A DNA stretch of 5,225 nt from Elusimicrobiales bacterium (GTDB lineage: Bacteria > Elusimicrobiota > Elusimicrobia > Elusimicrobiales > Elusimicrobiaceae), in assembly GCA_030540535.1 (NCBI GenBank), contig JAUNWB010000120.1, positions 1 to 5,225 of the forward strand, written 5' to 3'. Below, piece by piece: positions 1 through 4,613 of the stretch. The notes under the pieces are model-generated. The model made no database searches. It worked only from the letters and a program-made list of their open reading frames with translations, and was not told the DNA's origin. The position numbers and the translations under genes were made by a program. Within the stretch, counting starts at the first letter, position 1. The number at the start of each line of letters is the position of its first letter.

Positions 1-740
1 GTTACGAACAGCAAAACAACCTCAGCAAAGCGCTGGAAGTCTATTTGGAAGCGCTGGAATTTCACCCTAACAATACGCCGCTTTTGGCGGCTGCGGCCAA
101 TTTGTACCAGCAAACCGGGCTTACCAACCGCTCGATTGAACTGTACGACCGCGTACTTACGCAGGAGCCCAATAACCTCGACGCGCTTTCCGGCCAGGCC
201 GCCAACTATTCCGCCATGGGTTTTTACTCCAAAGCGCGCCAAACCTACGACCACTTCTTCGAACTCAACCCGACGGCCGACGCGCGCCACCGCGCCCGCT
301 ACGCCGAAACGTTCTTACGCCAGCGCAATTTTGAAAATGCGTTTATCAACATTACCATGGCCCTCACGGACAACGCCCAAAACCCCGATTTTTGGCGTTT
401 AAGCGCGTATGCCCGCCAGGGGCTCGGTCAGCCGCAAGAAGCGTTGCAGGACCTGGAGGCCGCCCTTCTGCTGGCCCCCGGACGCCTGGATTTACTGGCC
501 CAAAAAGCGCTGTGGTTATATAAAGACGGCGACTATAAAAACTCCCTGGCAGCCGCCGCGCAAATTTTAAAACAACAGCCGGATAACCAACTCGCCCAAT
601 TCATCCAGGCGATGAATTGGTACCGCCTGGGCAAAAAGGATGCGTCTAAAAAACAGCTGGAAAAAATCAGCCAAACAGACGCCGATACGTTTGTCGGCCG
701 AGTAGCGGCTGAATTACTGACGTTCCTCCCGCAAAAATAA
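1..740 (+). CDS. TPR-repeat protein, 3' part only (N-terminus outside window)
   Basis: The frame is open from base 3 to the TAA at 738-740 and gives 245 visible residues. The visible part is almost entirely tandem 34-residue TPR units: a half repeat at the left edge, then about six full repeats whose starts read TPLLAAAANLY, LDALSGQAANY, DARHRARYAET, PDFWRLSAYAR, LDLLAQKALWL and QLAQFIQAMNW. Most end in the typical P-x-x turn (HPNN, EPNN, NPTA, APGR, QPDN). TPR solenoids are protein-interaction scaffolds, so no enzymatic role can be inferred. The TTG at 45 is an in-frame codon inside a repeat with no ribosome binding site, not a start. The protein ends about 16 residues after the last repeat. 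No signal peptide or extra domain can be judged because the N-terminus is missing. It converges on the TldE-like gene and shares a terminator with it. The TPR call is firm; the function is unknown. Confidence 0.9.
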   Translation, partial: YEQQNNLSKALEVYLEALEFHPNNTPLLAAAANLYQQTGLTNRSIELYDRVLTQEPNNLDALSGQAANYSAMGFYSKARQTYDHFFELNPTADARHRARYAETFLRQRNFENAFINITMALTDNAQNPDFWRLSAYARQGLGQPQEALQDLEAALLLAPGRLDLLAQKALWLYKDGDYKNSLAAAAQILKQQPDNQLAQFIQAMNWYRLGKKDASKKQLEKISQTDADTFVGRVAAELLTFLPQK

Positions 741-753
741 CTCTTTGCAACGC

Positions 754-788
754 AAAAAGAGGCGGACCTTTCGGGTCCGCCTCTTTTT
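754..788. terminator. Bidirectional intrinsic terminator between convergent genes
   Basis: Bases 754-768 and 774-788 form a perfect 15-bp inverted repeat around the 5-base loop TTTCG. The GC-rich core GAGGCGGACC is flanked by five As on the left and six Ts (784-789) on the right, so a U-tract follows the hairpin on either strand. It starts 13 bases after the TPR stop and lies 16 bases beyond the stop of the minus-strand operon. One hairpin can therefore end both transcripts. Confidence 0.93.
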
Positions 789-804
789 TGTTTCCATAAC
801 AAAT

Positions 805-2442
805 TTACGGTTTGGGAACAAACGGAGCCCGGTCCGGCTTGGCGTCCACCGGCAGGATTTCCGCTTCTTCCAAGAGTAAGGATGGCGTTACAATCGTGCC
901 GGGGCGGTCCGGGTTTCCCATGTAATAAACGGAGTCCTCTCCGCCGGCGGCGGCAATATCGCGCAGCGAACGGACGGAGATATTTTTCAAATCCAGCCCG
1001 TAAGCGGGAACGCGGCGGCCGTCCTCGGCATATACGCGCCAGGCGCGGGCGGAGGAGCTGCCAAAGGTTTCCAGCTCATAACAATACTCCAGCTCCCAGT
1101 CGCGGCACATCGCCAAAAATTCTTCTTTTAACGCATCTTCCGACAGCGGCGTCTTAGGTTCAACAAAAACGTTTGTTAAACTCTCGCGCGGATACGAATA
1201 AGCGGACAAACGGGCGTGCCCGTTGCTTTCGTGCCCTTCCGCAAGCGGACGCCGGGAAAGCGGAAAAGCGCGCAAACGCCCCAGGGACGTTAACTTGAGT
1301 TCCTGCGACGGCACCCCCTCATCATCTACCGGCATATAGAACAAGGGGAGCCCTTTGTATTCACGCAGAAGAGGCTTATCCACAATATCCACCACGTTGG
1401 ACAACACGCGCATCCCCTTTTTCTCGCGGAAACTGCCCGCATACGGGTCCTGTTCGTATAAATCGGACAACAGCGGCTTTACGTTTTCCACCTGCCACAC
1501 AAAATTATTTTCGATAAACTGCGCGGCCGCATAGGGACGCAACAACACCGGCCCCAAATAAGATTCGGCTTTGTACGCGTTGTAACGTTCCAGCATTTCG
1601 GTCAAAAAAGCGTCCGTTTTTTCTTCCAGGGCTTTTTCGTCCGGCGTGCGGGGATCGGAAATGGGAATATACTCATAAAACGATTGCACATGTCCGTCCC
1701 GGTTGCGCAGACGCGCGGCCAGGGTCAGCGTTACCTGGTGAAACGACGTCTGGTATGCGCCGCCCAAGCTGTTTAAATAATAGTATTCCCAGCGATTGTC
1801 AGTAAACTCCGCTTCAAAATTATCCAGCTGGGACACGTTTTTGCCTTTGGCGGAAAGCGTTTTGACGATGTTTTCCCACCGGGCGGTATCCGGCAGGTCC
1901 AGTTTTTCCGTTTCTTCAAACACCGCGGCCTGCGGCGCGGGGACAGCGTCCGGCAGTGTAGTGGACAATTCTTTTTTCCGCTTATATGCCTGCTTTTTAA
2001 CGAACGAATCAAGCGACATGCGGTATTCGCTATTCGTCAAATCCCACAACTCGCGGCGAATACCGTCATAACTGGAGGAAATGCTCCTGGAACCGAAAGG
2101 GTCATAAGAAAAACGGTTGTTTTCAAAACCGAGCTGGTCGTTTTTGTCCGAACCGACGCCCAAAATGGTCACACCCGACAGATTTTCCTCCGGCCCGAAG
2201 GAACTCAAACGCATTTGACCCAAAGAGGCCCAAATAGACAGGGTCAGCGCATGCCTTAATTTATAAGCCGCATAGTACGGCGCGGGAGAACCGGGAGAGC
2301 GCAATTCTTTAAGCGTACGGTTCATCTCGTCCTGCATGGCGCGGAAGTAAACATTATCCGGCAAAGAAGGCTGCGCCTGTTTGGCAAAAGCCGACGGCAA
2401 AAATACGGCGAAGCAAAGCGCGAAAACTAAAAATTTTCTCAT
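805..2442 (-). CDS. Exported TldE/PmbA-like protein lacking zinc ligands (non-catalytic TldD-family paralogue)
   Basis: This 545-residue protein begins with a Sec signal peptide: MRK, a hydrophobic core FLVFALCFAVFLPS, and AFA before a likely signal-peptidase I cut after Ala20. The mature part is paralogous to its upstream neighbour. Shared blocks are EMNRTLKEL (39-47) and PYYAAY (55-60), the core VDDEGVPSQ (372-380) and SNGHAR (406-411), and an IAAAGGEDSVYYMGN stretch near the C-terminus. Where the neighbour has HEVLGH, this protein reads roughly QFIENNF (308-314). Where the neighbour has the NGNCG cysteine it has MGNPD. Both expected zinc-ligand sites are therefore gone. In Escherichia coli, TldE (PmbA) is likewise the zinc-free partner of TldD in a heterodimer. 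I infer that this is the structural partner of the protein encoded just upstream, acting outside the cytoplasm. It is longer than E. coli PmbA, mainly in the N-terminal half. The start is fixed by the ribosome binding site at 2448-2455 and by the signal peptide. Family membership is confident; the partnership is inferred. Confidence 0.85.
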   Translation of the reverse strand: MRKFLVFALCFAVFLPSAFAKQAQPSLPDNVYFRAMQDEMNRTLKELRSPGSPAPYYAAYKLRHALTLSIWASLGQMRLSSFGPEENLSGVTILGVGSDKNDQLGFENNRFSYDPFGSRSISSSYDGIRRELWDLTNSEYRMSLDSFVKKQAYKRKKELSTTLPDAVPAPQAAVFEETEKLDLPDTARWENIVKTLSAKGKNVSQLDNFEAEFTDNRWEYYYLNSLGGAYQTSFHQVTLTLAARLRNRDGHVQSFYEYIPISDPRTPDEKALEEKTDAFLTEMLERYNAYKAESYLGPVLLRPYAAAQFIENNFVWQVENVKPLLSDLYEQDPYAGSFREKKGMRVLSNVVDIVDKPLLREYKGLPLFYMPVDDEGVPSQELKLTSLGRLRAFPLSRRPLAEGHESNGHARLSAYSYPRESLTNVFVEPKTPLSEDALKEEFLAMCRDWELEYCYELETFGSSSARAWRVYAEDGRRVPAYGLDLKNISVRSLRDIAAAGGEDSVYYMGNPDRPGTIVTPSLLLEEAEILPVDAKPDRAPFVPKP

Positions 2443-4142
2443 TTTTTACCTCCTTTTTTCACCGCGTCCGGCGGCGGAAGGATAGGCGGTTTGACCGCGC
2501 TTTTGGCGGTATGCTCGATTTCCAGCGTCTTTAACAGCACGCTGGGGGAAATGGCCGATACCGGCACCCAGCCGGATTCCGCGCCGCAGTTGCCGTTAAA
2601 CACGGCGTCATCATCGGCGGCGGCGATAATCTGCGAAAAACTGACAAGCGGCGTACCCACAATGTCCGCGCCGCGGATGACTTCTTTGCGGCCGTCCGGA
2701 TATACGCGGTAAACATATCTGGGTTCCAGCTTAAAAACCTGCGGAGAGTTGGTATCCGTCATGGTAAATCCGCCGGACAAATCTTCAATAATAAACCCGT
2801 ACGGCTTGCCCTGGCGTTGGATTTCCTCAACCAGCATTTTTTCCAGTTCATCGTACGAAACGGTTTCGGACGCAACCACGCGCGTATTGCCCATGCGCGC
2901 CACCGCCCGTTTGCCGTCACTGCGCCGCCCGTGCCCGTTGGAAACGGGGAAGCCTTTGATGGGGCTGGAACTCATTAAGAAATTTTTTAAGACGCCGTTT
3001 TCAATCATCACCACGGGCTGGGATTTAACGCCTTCGTCGTCGTATTCATAGAATCCGCGCAGCGGCTCACCGTTGAAAGATTGCAACGTGGCGTCGTCCA
3101 CCACGCTGATAAACGGGGCCGTTACCTGCTGGCCCAGTTTGGAAGTAAACGTCCGGCCGAAAGAATCTTCTTTCTGGCGGTGTCCTTCCATACGGTGCCC
3201 CAACACTTCGTGTACAAAAACGCCCATCGCACGGCTCTTTAAAATCGTCGGGGCCGTAATGGGTTCCGCCAGCGGCGCACGGTAAAGCGTTTCCAGCTCT
3301 TTTACCGATTCCGCCACCGCTGCCGACAACGCGGCTTCCGTCGGGATATCCTCCGCCGAAACGATGTTGTAAGCCTGCCCGCGTTCCAATTCTAACCCGT
3401 CGGCCGTTTTACCGTACAAAGAATATTGTATGCGGAAATCAATAATGGGCTGTTTTAACCGGGTTCCGCGGGAATCCACAAAATACCGGTGCCCGAGCAT
3501 GGCTGAAAAGTAGAAATTACTGTCCAGCACCACGGGATTTCCCTGCACCTGGCGGGATACTTTTACAAGCATTTTTTCAAGTGCGTCCCAGTCAAAAGAA
3601 GGAAACTCCCGCGTAAAACAATACGAAGATACGGCGGGAAATACAAAATCCGGCGAATTATCCATCCGCTGTGAAGCGCCCTGCACGTCCGCCTGAACGC
3701 GGCCGTAATCCTGCTGGGCCTGCTCCACCGCTTTTTGCGTAAGCCGCCACACGGCGCGCGTAAAAGAGGTGCCGTCCCCGTCCAACGCCGGCATCCCCCC
3801 GCTGATGACCGAATAATCATCCTGCGAATTTTTCAGTTTGCGGGTATTGTCCATCTCCGGCGAGCCGACGCGCACCTGTACATCCAGCTGCGGATAAAAA
3901 AATTCACTCCGGGAACTGATGCCGCCATACTGTGCGTACATACTGCGGTAAACCGCGTCCGTATACATATAGGACATATAATAGACGGGCGGATCCAGCT
4001 TTTTAAGCGTTTTAAACGAACGGTTCATTTCCGCCGATAACAATTTTACCGGCCGTTCGGACGAAATTTTGCAGTTTTGCGTTTCCGCCCACAGCGGAAG
4101 CGTAAACGCAAGAATAAAAAATGAAGATAAAACTTTGTTCAT
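2439..4142 (-). CDS. Exported TldD-family zinc metalloprotease (catalytic subunit)
   Basis: From the ATG at 4142 the protein has 567 residues. It opens with a Sec signal peptide: MNK, hydrophobic SSFFILAFTLPL, and LWA before a likely cut after Ala19. The TldD hallmark is HEVLGHRMEG, giving HExxxH ligands His311 and His316 with Glu312 as catalytic base. The downstream family signatures are YDDEGVKSQP (367-376), IENGVLKNFL (380-389), SNGHGRR (401-407) and RMGNT (416-420). NGNCG carries Cys519 in the position of the third zinc ligand of E. coli TldD. All catalytic elements are therefore present. E. coli TldD is cytoplasmic, works with TldE, and cleaves unfolded peptides such as pro-microcin B17. 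This version is predicted to be exported, so its substrates are probably envelope peptides, but none can be named. A longer reading from the ATG at 4175 is less likely, because it would bury the ribosome binding site and hide the signal peptide. The C-terminus is proline/lysine-rich (PPILPPP, then KKGGKK). It is the first gene of a two-gene operon. Confidence 0.9.
   Translation of the reverse strand: MNKVLSSFFILAFTLPLWAETQNCKISSERPVKLLSAEMNRSFKTLKKLDPPVYYMSYMYTDAVYRSMYAQYGGISSRSEFFYPQLDVQVRVGSPEMDNTRKLKNSQDDYSVISGGMPALDGDGTSFTRAVWRLTQKAVEQAQQDYGRVQADVQGASQRMDNSPDFVFPAVSSYCFTREFPSFDWDALEKMLVKVSRQVQGNPVVLDSNFYFSAMLGHRYFVDSRGTRLKQPIIDFRIQYSLYGKTADGLELERGQAYNIVSAEDIPTEAALSAAVAESVKELETLYRAPLAEPITAPTILKSRAMGVFVHEVLGHRMEGHRQKEDSFGRTFTSKLGQQVTAPFISVVDDATLQSFNGEPLRGFYEYDDEGVKSQPVVMIENGVLKNFLMSSSPIKGFPVSNGHGRRSDGKRAVARMGNTRVVASETVSYDELEKMLVEEIQRQGKPYGFIIEDLSGGFTMTDTNSPQVFKLEPRYVYRVYPDGRKEVIRGADIVGTPLVSFSQIIAAADDDAVFNGNCGAESGWVPVSAISPSVLLKTLEIEHTAKSAVKPPILPPPDAVKKGGKK
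2448..2455 (-). promoter_or_regulatory. Ribosome binding site of the TldE-like gene, inside the upstream coding sequence
   Basis: Read on the minus strand this is AAGGAGGT, a full match to the anti-Shine-Dalgarno sequence, five bases (AAAAA) before the ATG at 2442-2440. The same bases encode the KKGGKK tail of the TldD-like protein. The upstream stop and this start overlap as ATGA (2442-2439), which suits translational coupling and roughly matched synthesis of the two proteins. Confidence 0.9.
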
Positions 4143-4153
4143 GTAATCTAACC

Positions 4154-4161
4154 CCTCCTTT
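4154..4161 (-). promoter_or_regulatory. Ribosome binding site that decides the TldD-like start
   Basis: On the minus strand this reads AAAGGAGG, about 11 bases (less if the following GG is counted) before the ATG at 4142-4140. It supports starting at MNKVLSS rather than at the in-frame ATG at 4175, which has no comparable site upstream. Confidence 0.85.
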
Positions 4162-4173
4162 GAGCATTGTAGC

Positions 4174-4201
4174 ATAATAGCCGATTGGAGCGCGCCGTAA
4201 A
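4174..4201 (-). promoter_or_regulatory. Putative sigma-70 promoter of the TldD/TldE-like operon
   Basis: On the minus strand, TTTACG (4201-4196) and TATTAT (4179-4174) are separated by 16 bases, a moderate match to -35 and -10 consensus. The predicted start would be near 4167, just upstream of the ribosome binding site, giving a leader of about 25 bases. TACAAT at 4171-4166 is another possible -10, but it would start transcription inside the ribosome binding site and has no good -35. The site interleaves with the divergent tRNA promoter. Confidence 0.45.
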
Positions 4202-4213
4202 AAATGCTATGAT
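4185..4213 (+). promoter_or_regulatory. Sigma-70 promoter of tRNA-Thr
   Basis: TTGGAG (4185-4190) and TATGAT (4208-4213) are separated by exactly 17 bases. The -10 is preceded by TGC, giving an extended -10. Predicted initiation near 4220 would leave a 5' leader of about 10 bases before the mature tRNA. A second -10-like TATACT lies at 4217-4222. No GC-rich stringent discriminator is evident. Confidence 0.7.
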
Positions 4214-4230
4214 ATGTATACTGATTTAAC

Positions 4231-4303
4231 GCCGAGGTAGCTCAACTGGCAGAGCAACGGTTTTGTAAACCGTAGGTTGTGGGTTCGACTCCCATCCTCG
4301 GCT
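4231..4303 (+). tRNA. trnT: tRNA-Thr (anticodon UGU)
   Basis: This 73-base cloverleaf has no encoded CCA. The acceptor stem is GCCGAGG (4231-4237) with CCTCGGC (4296-4302), and the discriminator is T4303. The D stem is GCTC/GAGC, and the anticodon stem is ACGGT/ACCGT around loop TTTGTAA with anticodon TGT at 4264-4266. The variable loop has 5 bases, and the T stem GTGGG/CCCAT (one G-T pair) closes loop TTCGACT. The threonine identity features G1-C72, C2-G71, G35 and U36 are all present. It decodes ACA and, by wobble, other ACN codons. CCA must be added after 3' processing. It has its own promoter and terminator, and its last 18 bases recur at 4480-4497. Confidence 0.98.
4286..4303 (+). repeat. 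18-bp direct repeat, copy 1 (T-loop to discriminator base of tRNA-Thr)
   Basis: The last 18 bases of the tRNA, from within the T-loop to the discriminator, are identical to 4480-4497. The copies are offset by 194 bp. This part of a tRNA gene is a common attachment core for tyrosine integrases, and it is also the part repeated in tRNA-derived repeat units. Confidence 0.9.
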
Positions 4304-4344
4304 GACTTTATCCACCCGCAAGGGTGGATTTTTTGTCAGCCGAG
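4297..4344. repeat. Inverted repeat spanning tRNA 3' end and its terminator
   Basis: CTCGGCTGAC (4297-4306) is perfectly repeated in inverse as GTCAGCCGAG (4335-4344). The arms enclose the terminator hairpin, making a nested palindrome of 48 bases. The left arm includes the 3' strand of the tRNA acceptor stem. If transcription runs past the terminator, the right arm could compete with the tRNA 5' end for pairing. Confidence 0.85.
4310..4334 (+). terminator. Intrinsic terminator of tRNA-Thr
   Basis: ATCCACCC (4310-4317) pairs with GGGTGGAT (4322-4329) around a GCAA tetraloop of the stable GNRA class. Six Ts follow (4329-4334, the first also in the stem). It begins 7 bases after the tRNA and should end the tRNA precursor near 4334. 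Confidence 0.9.
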
Positions 4345-4502
4345 AAGCGCACCAACTGCTTGGTGCGCGTTGGGAGGAGAAGGCCGGAGCGATGTTTTTG
4401 TTTGCGCCTGCCAAGTGCGCAAGGCAAAAACCGCGAGGCCCGGCCCAAAGGCTTTTCCCGTCAGGAAAAAGACCGCAGGCGACTCCCATCCTCGGCTTTT
4501 TT
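4338..4502 (+). ncRNA. Candidate structured RNA closed by a repeated tRNA tail (unrecognised)
   Basis: Folding by eye gives a compact, nested structure. P1 is AGCCGAG (4338-4344) with CTCGGCT (4491-4497). P2 is a perfect 9-bp hairpin, 4347-4355 with 4360-4368, loop CTGC. P3 is TGGGAG (4371-4376) with CTCCCA (4483-4488). These form a three-way junction with 2-base linkers (AA, GT, TC). Inside P3 are GGCCGG/CCGGCC (4382-4387, 4440-4445), GTTTTTG/CAAAAAC (4394-4400, 4425-4431), TTGCGC/GCGCAA (4402-4407, 4417-4422), and a hairpin TTTTCC/GGAAAA (4453-4458, 4464-4469). CGCCTGC (4405-4411) is also complementary to GCAGGCG (4475-4481), a possible pseudoknot. Six Ts (4497-4502) follow P1, as in an intrinsic terminator. 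I see no promoter of its own, so it might be read through from the tRNA. It does not match SRP RNA, 6S, RNase P, tmRNA or the yybP-ykoY riboswitch as I know them. A DNA hairpin repeat is an alternative. Confidence 0.4.
4480..4497 (+). repeat. 18-bp direct repeat, copy 2 (displaced tRNA-Thr 3' end)
   Basis: This is an exact copy of 4286-4303, followed directly by six Ts including the last repeat base. Upstream of the 18 bases, similarity to the tRNA stops at once: GCAGG replaces the T-stem 5' strand and the TT of the loop. It is therefore not a second tRNA. Its CTCCCA and CTCGGCT halves pair with 4371-4376 and 4338-4344 in the proposed RNA fold. Confidence 0.9.
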
Positions 4503-4553
4503 GCTGCTTCCTAGCACGCGGACTTCGTTCTCGCTCCTCCCCTTCTAAAAGAG

Positions 4554-4583
4554 TTCACCCCTGCTTTTCCAAACTGCTATAAT
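4554..4583 (+). promoter_or_regulatory. Sigma-70 promoter of terC
   Basis: A perfect -10 TATAAT (4578-4583) is preceded by TGC, an extended -10. A weaker -35 TTCACC (4554-4559) lies 18 bases upstream. Initiation near 4590 leaves a leader of only about 25 bases, too short for a riboswitch. Confidence 0.75.
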
Positions 4584-4603
4584 TTTATATATCTTTATTA
4601 ATC

Positions 4604-4608
4604 AGGAG
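4604..4608 (+). promoter_or_regulatory. Ribosome binding site of terC
   Basis: AGGAG lies five bases before the ATG at 4614-4616. It fixes the start of the partial TerC-family gene. Confidence 0.8.
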
Positions 4609-4613
4609 CAGAA

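Larger units (their letters stand above)
4304..4613 (+). other. Gene-free stretch between tRNA-Thr and terC
   Basis: These 310 bases hold the tRNA terminator, the structured segment, the displaced tRNA tail and the terC promoter. Open frames across it are not supported: they have no ribosome binding site, begin at TTG or GTG inside or beside the tRNA, and overlap dense inverted repeats. Bases 4503-4553 are pyrimidine-rich. The segments TCGCTCC (4531-4537) and CTCCTCC (4534-4540) are complementary to GGAGCGA (4386-4392) and GGAGGAG (4373-4379), so an alternative fold is possible. Nothing else is recognised there. Confidence 0.7.

Noticed and set aside
45..47. TTG as the start of the TPR gene
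   Set aside because: The frame is open to the left edge, and the residues before it (YEQQNNLSKALEVY) continue the same TPR helix.
4143..4175. Eleven-codon N-terminal extension of the TldD-like gene starting at ATG 4175
   Set aside because: It would translate through the ribosome binding site of the better start and place non-signal residues ahead of a normal signal peptide.
4226..4489. Minus-strand open frame of 87 codons across the tRNA
   Set aside because: It is antisense to the whole tRNA. Its C-terminal part (GWESNPQPTVYKTVALPVELP) is simply the reverse translation of tRNA-Thr, and it has no ribosome binding site.
4338..4502. tmRNA, SRP RNA, 6S RNA, RNase P RNA or a second tRNA
   Set aside because: There is a tRNA-like tail, but no complete T-arm, no D-arm/acceptor pairing of tmRNA type, and no tag reading frame. 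The conserved SRP loop and RNase P signature sequences are absent, and a three-way junction does not suit 6S.
4335..4502. CRISPR array
   Set aside because: Only two copies of an 18-bp unit exist, with 176 bases between them. One copy lies in a tRNA, and there are no cas genes.
4277..4582. Plus-strand open frames beginning at TTG 4277 and GTG 4324
   Set aside because: They start inside the tRNA or its terminator, lack ribosome binding sites, and cross a run of inverted repeats and the terC promoter. They show no recognisable protein features.
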